Assembly: GCF_013201035.1 (NCBI RefSeq)
Contig: NZ_CP053707.1
Coordinates: forward strand, 1,736,001 to 1,800,000
Reading direction: 5' to 3'
Length of the DNA: 64,000 nt
Source: Arthrobacter sp. NEB 688
Lineage (GTDB): Bacteria; Actinomycetota; Actinomycetes; Actinomycetales; Dermatophilaceae
Shown here: positions 26,161-36,559 of the stretch, one piece after another
Layout: every line of letters starts with the position of its first letter
Numbering within the stretch: the first letter of the stretch is position 1
Translations under genes and position numbers: made by a program
Notes under the pieces: model-generated
Databases searched by the model: none
Seen by the model: only the letters and a program-made list of their open reading frames with translations
Told to the model about the DNA's origin: nothing

Positions 26161-27899
26161 CCGAGGACCTGCTCGAGCAGGAGTCGTGGGACGAGCCGAC
26201 GTGGGAGGAGCCCGGACCGGGCCGCCGGCGCTGGCCGTTCGTCGTCGGCGGGGTCGTGGCGCTGCTCGCCGTCCTCTACGGCGCCACCGCGGCCTGGGCC
26301 GGCGACCGCGTCGCCCGCGGCACGACCGTCGCCGGCGTCGACGTCGGCGGGCAGGACGCGGACGCCGCCCGGGCCGCCCTCGAGCGCGCGCTCGGCGGGG
26401 CCTCGGGGGAGCGGCTGACGCTCACCTCCTCCGCCGGGAAGGCCACGGTCGTCCCGGCCGACGCCGGCCTCTCCGTCGACGTCCCGGCCACGGTCGACGG
26501 GCTCGTCGGCTTCAGCCTCGCGCCGGCCGACGTCTGGCGCCACCTCGCCGGCGGCGGCGAGCGGCCGGCCGTCGTCCGCGTCGACGACGCCGCCTTCGCG
26601 CAGGCGCTCGAGGGCGCCCGCGACGACCTCGACGCCAAGGCCGTCGAGGGGACCGTCTCCGTCACCGGCGGCAGGCTGACGTACAAGGCACCGGTCGCCG
26701 GCGTCGAGACCGACGTGACGCGCACGGCCGCGGCGGTGCGCCGCGACTGGCCCGGCCGCGACACCGTCGCGGTCGTCGGTGAGGTCCGTGCGCCGAAGGT
26801 GTCCGCGCAGGAGCTCGAGCGGGTCCGCGACGACTTCGCCCGGGTCGCGGTCTCCGGCCCCGTCACCCTCGAGGTCGGCGAGACGTCGTTCGAGGTGTCC
26901 GCCCGCCGGCTCGCGCCCGCGGCCGTGCTCACCCCGGCGGCGGACGGCACCATCACGCCGCGCGCCGACGTCGAGAAGCTGCGGCGCATCGTCCACTCCG
27001 CCGCGCGGGAGGCGAAGGTCGAGGTCGAGCCGCAGGATGCCGTCGTCACCTTCGCCGGCGGCGACTGGCGCAAGCCGCGGGTGCGTGACTCGGTGGCCGG
27101 GAGCCGGCTCGACGACGCCTCGATCGACGCCACCGTCTGGAAGGCCTTCTCGACCTCGTCGAGGACCGCCACGGTGACGACGGAGGAGGTGCAGCCGGAG
27201 TTCACCACCGCCGTCGCGAAGAAGACGCTGCCGAAGGAGAAGGTCGCGAGCTTCACGACGTACTTCGAGGCCGGCGCGCCGCGCGTCACGAACATCAAGA
27301 ACGCCGCCCGGATCATCGACGGGACGTACGTGCCGCCGGGGGAGCAGTTCAGCATGAACGGCGTCCTCGGCCAGCGCACGCCCGACAAGGGCTACGTCAA
27401 GGCCGGCATCATCCTCAACAACCGGCTCTCCGAGAGCTACGGCGGCGGCATCTCGCAGGTGTCGACGACGATCTTCAACGCCTCGTTCTTCGCCGGCGTG
27501 CAGCTCGACGCCTGGCAGGCGCACTCCTTCTACATCTCGCGCTACCCGGAGGGGCGCGAGGCGACGATCTCGTGGCCGGACCTGCACAACAAGTTCACCA
27601 ACACCCTCGACGGCGGCATCCTCATGGACGTCTCGACGACGGACACCTCGATCACCGTCACCTACTGGGGCACGAAGAAGTACGACGTCGAGGCGACCAA
27701 GAGCGCGCGCTACGACATCGTCGCGCCGAAGGTCATCCGCGACGACAGCCCGACGTGCAAGCCGCAGAGCCCGGTGCCCGGGTTCAAGGTCGACATCGGC
27801 CGGATCTTCACGGAGAAGGGCAAGGTCGTCCGGAAGGCCTCCTTCACGACGTCGTACGTCCCCGAGGACGACGTCACCTGCACGACCAAGGCCCCCTGA
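26157..27899 (+). CDS. VanW-family cell-wall protein with peptidoglycan-binding-like domains
   Basis: This 580-residue protein is anchored by one N-terminal helix (about 25-47). The extracytoplasmic part has two repeats of the PG_binding_4/YoaR type (about 55-370), then a VanW domain (about 380-530; RVTNIKNAARIIDG, PPGEQFSMNGVLG, GGGISQVSTTIFNA). The C-terminal tail has two Cys that may pair. VanW proteins occur in glycopeptide-resistance clusters, but most family members are housekeeping wall proteins of unknown activity. It ends the typA-mshB run; ATG 26157 overlaps the previous stop. Confidence 0.88.
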   Translation: MTEDLLEQESWDEPTWEEPGPGRRRWPFVVGGVVALLAVLYGATAAWAGDRVARGTTVAGVDVGGQDADAARAALERALGGASGERLTLTSSAGKATVVPADAGLSVDVPATVDGLVGFSLAPADVWRHLAGGGERPAVVRVDDAAFAQALEGARDDLDAKAVEGTVSVTGGRLTYKAPVAGVETDVTRTAAAVRRDWPGRDTVAVVGEVRAPKVSAQELERVRDDFARVAVSGPVTLEVGETSFEVSARRLAPAAVLTPAADGTITPRADVEKLRRIVHSAAREAKVEVEPQDAVVTFAGGDWRKPRVRDSVAGSRLDDASIDATVWKAFSTSSRTATVTTEEVQPEFTTAVAKKTLPKEKVASFTTYFEAGAPRVTNIKNAARIIDGTYVPPGEQFSMNGVLGQRTPDKGYVKAGIILNNRLSESYGGGISQVSTTIFNASFFAGVQLDAWQAHSFYISRYPEGREATISWPDLHNKFTNTLDGGILMDVSTTDTSITVTYWGTKKYDVEATKSARYDIVAPKVIRDDSPTCKPQSPVPGFKVDIGRIFTEKGKVVRKASFTTSYVPEDDVTCTTKAP

Positions 27900-27914
27900 C
27901 CCGGGTCGAGCGGC

Positions 27915-28937
27915 TCAGGGGCGGCGCAGCGTCGTGTACTCGTGGTGCACGACGAACCCCGCGCGGCGGTACAGCCGCTGCGCGGCGGTGTTGTCGGTGT
28001 CGGTCTGCAGGTGCAGCGAGCGGATGCCGCGCGACCCCGCCTCGTCCGCGAGCCGCCGCAGGAGGGCGGTCGCGACCCCGCGCCGGCGGGCCCGCGGCGC
28101 CACGTACATCGCCGCGATGCCGCCCCACGTCGACGCGACGCCCAGGCGCCCCACGCCGAGGACGTCCTGGTCGTCCTGCGCGGTCGCGAACACCTGCTCC
28201 GGCGAGCCGGTGAGGACGGCGCGGGCGGGCCCCTCGGGCGCCTCGCGGTAGCCGCGGTAGGCCGCGAACCAGCGGTCCTCCAGCGTCGCCGATGTCGTCA
28301 GCGCGACTCCGGGGGAGGACTGCTCGGGCAGGACGGCGAGCACCCCGTCGACCGAGGCCGTGAAGGCGCTCGTCATGACCCGCGGGAGGTAGCCGCGCGC
28401 GAGCAGCAGGGCGCCGAGCGGGTCCTCGGCCGGGCGGAACCCGGCGGGGCCGGCGAGGGTCAGCATCGGCGGCAGGCCACGGGCGGCGTACCAGCCCTGC
28501 ACGGCGTCGACCGCGGCCTCGAGCGTCGTGCCCGGGTCGCCCACCGTCAGTGCGGAGTTGGCGCGATGGGTGAAGCCGTCGGCGGCGCGCAGCAGCCAGT
28601 CGCCGAGGTGCTCGCCCTGCGGCGCCGGCCAGGCGCCGACCATGACCCGCTCGAGGTCCTCGACCGACAGCGCGAGGTGCGGGGCGCCCCGGCGGGAGGG
28701 ACGCGGCGGCAGCTCCTTGACGACCGTGACCGACGGCCGCGGGACGGCGACCTCGCCCCGCCGGGTGCGGACGAGGAGGTGGTCGGGGCCGGCCTGCACG
28801 AGGTCGCCCACGACGTCGGTGAGGGTCGCGCCCGAGACCGGGTCGGGGGCGGGCAGGCGGTGCCGGACGACGACGCGCGTCCCGACCGGCGGGACGTCGG
28901 GGGAGTGCGTCGGCGGGCCGCCCTCCGGGGTGCTCAT
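27915..28937 (-). CDS. GNAT-family N-acetyltransferase with N-terminal extension
   Basis: This 340-residue cytoplasmic protein has an N-terminal 100 residues that form a small beta domain ([23 protein letters not shown]), then a GNAT fold whose acetyl-CoA loop is [11 protein letters not shown] followed by [21 protein letters not shown]. This two-part type is common in actinobacteria; the acceptor is not known. ATG 28937 lies 7 nt after the shared -10 element, so the message should be leaderless. It is divergent from fdxA and converges on the VanW-family gene with a 15-nt gap. Confidence 0.87.
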   Translation of the reverse strand: MSTPEGGPPTHSPDVPPVGTRVVVRHRLPAPDPVSGATLTDVVGDLVQAGPDHLLVRTRRGEVAVPRPSVTVVKELPPRPSRRGAPHLALSVEDLERVMVGAWPAPQGEHLGDWLLRAADGFTHRANSALTVGDPGTTLEAAVDAVQGWYAARGLPPMLTLAGPAGFRPAEDPLGALLLARGYLPRVMTSAFTASVDGVLAVLPEQSSPGVALTTSATLEDRWFAAYRGYREAPEGPARAVLTGSPEQVFATAQDDQDVLGVGRLGVASTWGGIAAMYVAPRARRRGVATALLRRLADEAGSRGIRSLHLQTDTDNTAAQRLYRRAGFVVHHEYTTLRRP

Positions 28938-28944
28938 GGCGTGA

Positions 28945-28951
28945 ATAGTAT
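28945..28951. promoter_or_regulatory. Shared bidirectional -10 element (ATAGTAT) for fdxA and the GNAT gene
   Basis: The + strand reads TAGTAT (28946-28951), 7 nt before the fdxA ATG. The - strand reads TACTAT (28950-28945), 7 nt before the GNAT ATG. The two hexamers overlap by 5 bp, so polymerase can use only one direction at a time and both transcripts would be leaderless. No good -35 is visible on either side. Confidence 0.65.
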
Positions 28952-28958
28952 GGGCGGC

Positions 28959-29285
28959 ATGACGTACGTGATCGCGCAGCCCTGTGTGGACCTGAAGGAC
29001 AAGGCCTGCATCGAGGAGTGCCCCGTCGACTGCATCTACGAGGGTGAGCGCAGCCTCTACATCCACCCCGACGAGTGCGTCGACTGCGGTGCGTGCGAGC
29101 CGGTCTGCCCGGTCGAGGCGATCTACTACGAGGACGACGTCCCCGAGCAGTGGGCCGACTACTACAAGGCCAACGTCGAGTTCTTCGACGACCTGGGCAG
29201 CCCCGGCGGCGCCGCCAAGCTCGGCGTCATCGCCAAGGACCACCCGATCATCGCCGACCTGCCCCCGCAGGAGCACGACGAGTGA
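28959..29285 (+). CDS. fdxA: 7Fe ferredoxin
   Basis: This 108-residue low-potential electron carrier has Cys9, Cys17 and Cys50 placed as [3Fe-4S] ligands and Cys21, Cys40, Cys43, Cys46 as [4Fe-4S] ligands, with an extra Cys25, the pattern of FdI-type 7Fe ferredoxins. The N-terminus [20 protein letters not shown] is nearly invariant in actinobacteria and fixes the start at ATG 28959. fdxA is followed by dapC, a conserved actinobacterial pair. Confidence 0.96.
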   Translation: MTYVIAQPCVDLKDKACIEECPVDCIYEGERSLYIHPDECVDCGACEPVCPVEAIYYEDDVPEQWADYYKANVEFFDDLGSPGGAAKLGVIAKDHPIIADLPPQEHDE

Positions 29286-29289
29286 CGGG

Positions 29290-30450
29290 GTGCTGACCCT
29301 CCCCGACTTCCCCTGGGACTCGCTCGCTCCGGCCAAGGAGCGGGCGAGCGCCTTTTCCGACCCCGACCTGGGGCCGGACGCGGGGCACGGCCTCGTCGAC
29401 CTCTCGGTCGGCACCCCGGTCGACCCGACCCCGGAGGTCGTGCGCCGCGCGCTCGCCGACGCCGCGGACGCCCCCGGCTACCCGCAGACGTACGGCACCC
29501 CCGACCTGCGCGAGGCGGTGGCGGCGTGGTTCGCCACCCGCCGCGGCGTCCCCGGCGTCGACCCCGACGGCGTCCTGCCGACGATCGGCTCCAAGGAGCT
29601 CGTCGCGTGGCTGCCGACGCTCCTCGGGCTCGGTGACGGCGACGTCGTCGCCTTCCCCCGGGTGGCCTACCCGACCTACGACGTCGGCGCCCGGCTGGCG
29701 CGCGCGGTGCCGATGGCCGTCGACGCCCTCACCGCCCTCGGCCCGCTGACCCCGGCCACCACCCCGAAGCTGCTCTGGCTCAACACCCCCGGCAACCCCA
29801 CGGGCAAGGTCCTCGGCGTCGAGCACCTGCGCAAGGTCGTCGACTGGGCCCGCGCGCACGGGGTCGTCGTGGCCTCCGACGAGTGCTACGCCGAGCTCGA
29901 CTGGCGTGCGCGAGAGGCGGGTTCGACCGAGCCGCCGACCACGCCGTCCATCCTCGACCCCCGCGTCTGCGGCGGCTCGCACGAGGGGCTGCTCGCCGTC
30001 TACTCGCTCTCGAAGCAGTCCAACCTCGCCGGGTACCGCGCGGCCTTCGTCGCCGGCGACCCCGCCCTCGTCCGGCAGCTGCTCGAGGTCCGCAAGCACG
30101 CCGGGATGATCGTCCCGTGGCCCGTGCAGCGCGCGCTCCTCGCGGCGCTGTCCGACCCCACGCACGTCGAGGAGCAGAAGGCCCGCTACGCCGCGCGCCG
30201 GGCCGTCCTGCGCCCGGCCGTCGAGGCCTTCGGCCTGCGCGTCGACGTTTCCGAGGCCGGTCTGTACCTGTGGGCCAGCGCCGGCGAGCCCGCCCGCACC
30301 ACCCTCGGGCGCCTCGCCGAGCGGGGCGTCCTCGTCGCTCCCGGCGACTTCTACGGAGCCGCCGGCCGCGAGCACGTGCGCATCGCGCTCACCGCCACCG
30401 ACGAGCGCATCGAGGCCGCCGCCCGGCGCCTGACCCGACCGGAGCGTTGA
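29290..30450 (+). CDS. dapC: Succinyldiaminopimelate aminotransferase
   Basis: This 386-residue fold-type I PLP aminotransferase has the PLP lysine in YSLSKQSNLAGYRAAF, LNTPGNPTGKVL around the cofactor Asn, and SDECYAELDW. It is assigned to the succinylase route of lysine and meso-diaminopimelate synthesis because it follows fdxA, as in other actinobacteria, and because dapD and dapE are less than 4 kb away. GTG 29290 starts 4 nt after the fdxA stop, so the two are co-transcribed. Confidence 0.9.
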   Translation: MLTLPDFPWDSLAPAKERASAFSDPDLGPDAGHGLVDLSVGTPVDPTPEVVRRALADAADAPGYPQTYGTPDLREAVAAWFATRRGVPGVDPDGVLPTIGSKELVAWLPTLLGLGDGDVVAFPRVAYPTYDVGARLARAVPMAVDALTALGPLTPATTPKLLWLNTPGNPTGKVLGVEHLRKVVDWARAHGVVVASDECYAELDWRAREAGSTEPPTTPSILDPRVCGGSHEGLLAVYSLSKQSNLAGYRAAFVAGDPALVRQLLEVRKHAGMIVPWPVQRALLAALSDPTHVEEQKARYAARRAVLRPAVEAFGLRVDVSEAGLYLWASAGEPARTTLGRLAERGVLVAPGDFYGAAGREHVRIALTATDERIEAAARRLTRPER

Positions 30451-30537
30451 ATCTCACGTCGACCCCGTTTTTCCCGTCGGTGACCGGCGGGTAGGGTCGA
30501 AAGGACGCCCAACGCCCTTCAACCCAAGGATCGCGAC

Positions 30538-31824
<1,287 letters not shown>

Positions 31825-31839
31825 CCGACCGCGCACGCC

Positions 31840-31874
31840 GACGGCCCGGCACCCCTCGAGGGTGCCGGGCCGTC
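31840..31874 (+). terminator. Hairpin terminator after gltA
   Basis: A perfect 15-bp stem (GACGGCCCGGCACCC with its complement) with a 5-nt loop starts 15 nt after the stop. It can also serve the converging gene on the other strand. Confidence 0.8.
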
Positions 31875-31900
31875 GCGCGTCCGGGCGTCCGGCCGCCCGC

Positions 31901-32785
31901 TCAGGCGGCGAGCCGGATGACGACCTCGCGGTCGTCGGCGCCGCTGCCCTCGGACCACGTGAACGCGGAGTCGTCCATCGAGCGGTCCCAGCGCAGGCCG
32001 TGGGTGCTCACCTGCGTCACGTCGGTGTCGACGGCCCGGGCGACCGCCCAGGAGGCGACGGCCCACGCGGTCTCGGGGGAGTCGGTGCGGACCCGGACGG
32101 CGCCGTCGCGCCGGGTGGCGCTCAGCCCGAAGTCCTTCTTCACGAGGGCGACGAGCGCGTCCGGGTCGCCGACCGACTCCGGCGCCTCGAGCGCGCAGCC
32201 GATGCCCTGTGCCGTCTGCCCGGAGAGCACCGACGCCGTCGTGCGCGCCTTGTCCTCGTGCTGGGCGTAGGCGGAGCCGGCGGCCGAGCGCTGCACCTCC
32301 TGGGCGGCGACGGCGATCTCCATCGAGGTGTAGCCGTCGACCTTCTCGAGGGCGTCGTAGAACTTGTTCGTCGCGTACTCGGGGTCGAGGATCTGCTCGG
32401 CCGAGCCCCAGCCCTGCGAGGGCCGCTGCTGGAAGAGGCCGAGGGAGTCGCGGTCGCCGAAGCGCACGTTGCGCACCTTCGACTCCTGCATCGCGGTGGC
32501 GATGGCGATGGACGCCGCGCGCGGCGGCAGGCCGCGCTTGACGGCGATCGCGGTGATCGCGGCCGCGTTGCTCGCCTGGTCGGGGGCCCAGTCGTGGGTC
32601 GTGCCGTTGGCGGTGACCCGGCACTGCTGGCCGGAGACGGCGTGGAGCAGCCGCTGCACCCCGCCCCAGCCGACGACGCCCAGCCCGACGAGCGCGAGCA
32701 CGAGCACCGCCGCGACCCGGCGGCCGCGGCGGGCGGGCCGTCGCTGCTCGGCGAGGGTCACGGAGCCCTTGCGGGTGCGCGGCAT
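31901..32785 (-). CDS. Membrane-anchored lytic-transglycosylase-like protein
   Basis: This 294-residue protein has a basic N-terminus and one helix (about 23-45). An extracytoplasmic domain follows with a lysozyme-like stretch (TAMQESKVRN, DSLGLFQQRPSQGWG, ILDPEYATNKFYDAL), in which the Glu of MQES matches the SLT/GEWL catalytic Glu position. Proteins of this type are often mislabelled as heavy metal transporters. It converges on gltA and lies upstream of nothing on its strand. Enzymatic activity is inferred from motif shape only. Confidence 0.75.
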   Translation of the reverse strand: MPRTRKGSVTLAEQRRPARRGRRVAAVLVLALVGLGVVGWGGVQRLLHAVSGQQCRVTANGTTHDWAPDQASNAAAITAIAVKRGLPPRAASIAIATAMQESKVRNVRFGDRDSLGLFQQRPSQGWGSAEQILDPEYATNKFYDALEKVDGYTSMEIAVAAQEVQRSAAGSAYAQHEDKARTTASVLSGQTAQGIGCALEAPESVGDPDALVALVKKDFGLSATRRDGAVRVRTDSPETAWAVASWAVARAVDTDVTQVSTHGLRWDRSMDDSAFTWSEGSGADDREVVIRLAA

Positions 32786-32839
32786 CGGGGACGGTCCTCC
32801 GGGGGTGGGGTGCGGTTAAGGGTGCGCTCGGGTGGGGGG

Positions 32840-33763
32840 TCAGTCGTTGGCGTGCAGGGCCGAGTTGAGCACGATGCCGTGCCCGTCGCGCGGCCGGGCC
32901 TCGACGGTGCCGGTGACCGAGTTGCGCAGGAACAGCAGGCTCGACTGCCCCGACAGCTCGCGCGCCTTGGTGACGGTGCCGTCGGGCAGCGTCACCTTGG
33001 TGCCGGCGGTCAGGTAGAGGCCGGCCTCGACGACGCAGTCGTCGCCGAGGGCGATCCCGAGCCCTGCCTCGGCTCCGAGCAGGCAACGCCTCCCGATGCT
33101 CACGCGTTCCGTGCCGCCGCCGGAGAGGGTCCCCATCGTGGAGGCCCCGCCGCCGATGTCCGAGCCGTCGCCGACGACGACGCCCTGGCTGATCCGGCCC
33201 TCGACCATCGAGGAGCCGAGGGTGCCGGCGTTGAAGTTGACGAAGCCCTCGTGCATGACGGTGGTGCCGCTCGCGAGGTGGGCGCCGAGCCGGACCCGGT
33301 CGGCGTCGCCGATGCGCACGCCGGAGGGCAGGACGTAGTCGACCATCCGCGGGAACTTGTCGACGGCGAGGACCTGCACCGGGCCGCGGGCCTGCATCCG
33401 GGCGCGGACCAGCTCGAAGCCCTCGACGGCGCACGGGCCCTGGGTGGTCCAGACGACGTTGGGCAGCACCCCGAAGAGCCCGTCGAGGTTGAGCGAGTTG
33501 GGCTCGGCGAGGCGGTGCGAGAGCAGGTGCAGGCGCAGGTAGGCGTCCTCGGTGGAGGCCGGGGCGGCGTCGAGGTCGACGGCGACGGTGACCGTCTCGC
33601 GGGTCGTGCCGCGCACGTCGTCGGCGACCGCGAGGGAGCGCAGCTCGGTGGGGGCGTCGCTGCCGTCGGGCTCGCCGAGGGCGGGGGCGGGGAACCAGGC
33701 GTCGAGGACGGTGCCCTCGGCCGTGCGGGTCAGGAGGCCGTGGCCCCAGGCGGTGCGCGTCAT
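32840..33763 (-). CDS. dapD: Tetrahydrodipicolinate N-succinyltransferase (actinobacterial type)
   Basis: This 307-residue enzyme catalyses the succinylation step of the lysine/diaminopimelate pathway. It has the left-handed beta-helix hexapeptide pattern ([36 protein letters not shown]) and an N-terminal domain of the actinobacterial DapD class. ATG 33763 lies 7 nt after TAGGCT, so it appears leaderless. It is divergent from dapE, with a 70-bp gap containing both promoters, the same order as in mycobacteria. Confidence 0.95.
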   Translation of the reverse strand: MTRTAWGHGLLTRTAEGTVLDAWFPAPALGEPDGSDAPTELRSLAVADDVRGTTRETVTVAVDLDAAPASTEDAYLRLHLLSHRLAEPNSLNLDGLFGVLPNVVWTTQGPCAVEGFELVRARMQARGPVQVLAVDKFPRMVDYVLPSGVRIGDADRVRLGAHLASGTTVMHEGFVNFNAGTLGSSMVEGRISQGVVVGDGSDIGGGASTMGTLSGGGTERVSIGRRCLLGAEAGLGIALGDDCVVEAGLYLTAGTKVTLPDGTVTKARELSGQSSLLFLRNSVTGTVEARPRDGHGIVLNSALHAND

Positions 33764-33770
33764 GGTCTCC

Positions 33771-33776
33771 AGCCTA
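33771..33776 (-). promoter_or_regulatory. -10 element of dapD (TAGGCT), leaderless arrangement
   Basis: TAGGCT on the minus strand is followed by 7 nt and the dapD ATG, placing the predicted transcription start at the start codon. No -35 is recognisable. Confidence 0.55.
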
Positions 33777-33820
33777 CGGGGGGCGCCCGGGCGGCCCGGA
33801 CGACCCCGCCGAGCGCTCAC

Positions 33821-33826
33821 TAGGGT
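33821..33826 (+). promoter_or_regulatory. -10 element of dapE (TAGGGT), leaderless arrangement
   Basis: TAGGGT is followed by 7 nt and the dapE ATG. The dapD and dapE -10 elements are about 45 bp apart and face away from each other. Confidence 0.55.
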
Positions 33827-33833
33827 GGTCGGC

Positions 33834-34940
33834 ATGACCGGTCCCACGCCCGTCCTCGACCTCTCCCTCGACGTCACGGCGCTCACCGCGCAGCTCTGCG
33901 ACGTGCCCTCGGTCAGCCTCGACGAGGCCGCGCTCGCGGACGCGGTCGAGGCCGCCGTCCGCGCCGTCGGGCGCCTCGAGGTCACCCGCCTCGGCAACAC
34001 GGTCGTCGCCCGGACCGCGCTGGGGCGCGCCGAGCGCGTCGTCCTCGCCGGTCACCTCGACACCGTCCCGCTGACGAGCGAGCCGGTCAACCTGCCGACC
34101 CGCCGCGTCCCGGGCGCGGACGGCGAGGTGCTCTGGGGCCGCGGCACGGTCGACATGAAGGGCGGCGTGGCGGTGATGCTCCGCGTCCTGCACGAGGTCG
34201 CCGAGCCCGAGCGCGACATCACCTACGTCTTCTACGAGGGCGAGGAGATCGACAGCGCGTACAACGGCCTGCTCCACGTCGAGCAGCAGGCGCCGCACCT
34301 CGTCGCGGACGCCGACTTCGCCGTGCTCCTCGAGCCGACGGACGGCCGCGTCGAGGGCGGCTGCAAGGGCACGCTGCGCGCCGAGGTCTCGACCAAGGGC
34401 ATCGCGGCGCACTCGGCGCGCCCGTGGAAGGGGCACAACGCCATCCACGACGCCGCCGAGGTGCTGGCCCGCCTCGTCGCCTACCGGCCGCGGACGGTCG
34501 AGGTCGACGGCCTCGAGTTCGTCGAGGCGCTCAACGCCGTCAAGGTCGAGGGCGGCATCGCCGGCAACGTCATCCCCGACCTGTGCGTCGTCACCGTCAA
34601 CTACCGCTACGCCCCCTCGCTGTCGCCGGACGAGGCCGAGGCGCACGTGCGCCAGGTCTTCGACGGCTTCGAGGTGAGCGTCGGCGACAACGCCGGCGGC
34701 GCCCGCCCCGGGCTGCACCTGCCGGCGGCGAAGGCCTTCGTCGAGGCCCTCGACCTGCCCGTCCTCGCCAAGCAGGGCTGGACCGACGTCGCCCGCTTCT
34801 CGGCGATGGGCGTGCCGGCGGTCAACTTCGGGCCCGGCGACCCCAACCTCGCGCACATGGACGACGAGCAGTGCCCGGTGGACCAGTACGCCGCGTGCGA
34901 GGCCGCGCTGCTGCGCTGGCTGCGCCGGTCGGAGGGCTGA
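33834..34940 (+). CDS. dapE: Succinyl-diaminopimelate desuccinylase
   Basis: This 368-residue M20-family zinc hydrolase removes succinate to give LL-diaminopimelate. Metal ligands are seen in [19 protein letters not shown] and [22 protein letters not shown] and the dimerisation domain follow, and a late His ([10 protein letters not shown]) completes the site. It works with DapD and DapC encoded nearby. ATG 33834 follows a leaderless-type promoter. The stop lies 18 nt before the LOG gene. Confidence 0.95.
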   Translation: MTGPTPVLDLSLDVTALTAQLCDVPSVSLDEAALADAVEAAVRAVGRLEVTRLGNTVVARTALGRAERVVLAGHLDTVPLTSEPVNLPTRRVPGADGEVLWGRGTVDMKGGVAVMLRVLHEVAEPERDITYVFYEGEEIDSAYNGLLHVEQQAPHLVADADFAVLLEPTDGRVEGGCKGTLRAEVSTKGIAAHSARPWKGHNAIHDAAEVLARLVAYRPRTVEVDGLEFVEALNAVKVEGGIAGNVIPDLCVVTVNYRYAPSLSPDEAEAHVRQVFDGFEVSVGDNAGGARPGLHLPAAKAFVEALDLPVLAKQGWTDVARFSAMGVPAVNFGPGDPNLAHMDDEQCPVDQYAACEAALLRWLRRSEG

Positions 34941-34946
34941 GCGACC

Positions 34947-34952
34947 TAGGCT
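34947..34952 (+). promoter_or_regulatory. -10 element of the LOG gene (TAGGCT)
   Basis: TAGGCT lies 6 nt before GTG 34959, just after the dapE stop, giving the LOG gene its own apparently leaderless transcript. Confidence 0.5.
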
Positions 34953-34958
34953 GACGCC

Positions 34959-35741
<783 letters not shown>

Positions 35742-35776
35742 CGCGCACGGCCCGGCGGGCCCGCAGGTCCGGATCG

Positions 35777-35782
35777 TAGGAT
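35777..35782 (+). promoter_or_regulatory. -10 element of the small DivIVA-domain gene (TAGGAT)
   Basis: TAGGAT lies 7 nt before GTG 35790, fitting the leaderless pattern seen across the window. Confidence 0.5.
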
Positions 35783-35789
35783 CCCCCTC

Positions 35790-36122
35790 GTGGTCCCGGT
35801 CCTGCTCGTCCTCGTCGCGCTGGCGCTCGTCGCCGTCGTGGCCCTCGTGGCGACCGGGCGGCTGCGCGTCGACCCCCTCGCGGACGCGGTGACGAGCACC
35901 CCCGACCACGGGCTGCCCGACGCCCCCCGGGCCGACGACGTGCGCTCGGTGCGCTTCGACACCGCCGCCCGCGGCTACCGGATGGACGAGGTCGACGCGC
36001 ACCTGCTCGACCTCGCCGACACCCTCGCCGCCCGGGAGCGCGAGGTGGCCGAGCTCCGCGGTGACACCGCCCCCGACCCCACGCTCGACCCCACGCCCGA
36101 CCCCGCCCCCCAGGAGCGCTGA
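35790..36122 (+). CDS. Small membrane-anchored DivIVA-domain protein
   Basis: This 110-residue protein has one N-terminal helix (about 2-24), then a single DivIVA-type motif (VRFDTAARGYRMDEVDAHL) with a short predicted coiled coil (DLADTLAAREREVAELRG), and an acidic Pro/Asp-rich tail with a TPDPTLDP-like repeat. The motif matches the lipid-binding N-terminal element of DivIVA/Wag31 polar-growth proteins but lacks the long coiled coil. It heads a four-gene cluster that includes a second DivIVA-motif protein. It probably acts at the membrane in growth or division (inference). Confidence 0.8.
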   Translation: MVPVLLVLVALALVAVVALVATGRLRVDPLADAVTSTPDHGLPDAPRADDVRSVRFDTAARGYRMDEVDAHLLDLADTLAAREREVAELRGDTAPDPTLDPTPDPAPQER

Positions 36123-36559
36123 TGGCCTTCACGATCCGGCGCGCGAGCGACCTCCCGCGGCAGGCCGCCTGGGACGCCGTCACCGACCTGCGCGCCCACA
36201 CGGCCCACGTGCCGCTCACCGACGTCGAGGTGCCCGACGGCGGCCTCGCCCTCGGGGCCGAGGTCAACGCGGTGACCCGGCTCGGCCCGGTCGCCGGCTC
36301 GGACCGGATGCTCGTCGTGGCCCTCGAGCCCGGGCGCCGGCTGCGGCTGGTCAAGACCGGGTGGTTCCTGCGCGGCTGGGCCGACATCACCGTCGAGGAC
36401 GATCCGGCGGGCAGCCGGGTCACGTGGACCGAGGAGATCTGGCTGCCCGGGCTGCGGCGCGTCACGCGCCCGGTCGGCGACCGCCTCGGGCCGCTGCTCT
36501 TCGGCAAGGTGGTCGAGGGCCTCGTCGCCGGCGCCGAGCGCCACCGGGGCGGCTCGTGA
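36122..36559 (+). CDS. SRPBCC-family (START-like) protein
   Basis: This 145-residue helix-grip protein of the polyketide cyclase/SRPBCC type begins with RRASDLPRQAAWDAVTDLRAHTAHVPLT and ends with a long amphipathic helix. Such proteins bind hydrophobic ligands, lipids or polyketide-like molecules. The start codon shares one base with the previous stop (TGATG) and the stop overlaps the next gene's GTG by 4 bp, so it is translated as part of the DivIVA/GT-C cluster. The ligand is unknown. Confidence 0.85.
   Translation: MAFTIRRASDLPRQAAWDAVTDLRAHTAHVPLTDVEVPDGGLALGAEVNAVTRLGPVAGSDRMLVVALEPGRRLRLVKTGWFLRGWADITVEDDPAGSRVTWTEEIWLPGLRRVTRPVGDRLGPLLFGKVVEGLVAGAERHRGGS

Noticed and set aside
26157-27899. 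Glycopeptide-resistance determinant based on the VanW domain
   Set aside because: No vanH/A/X or VanRS-type genes are present, and VanW-domain proteins are common housekeeping proteins in actinobacteria.
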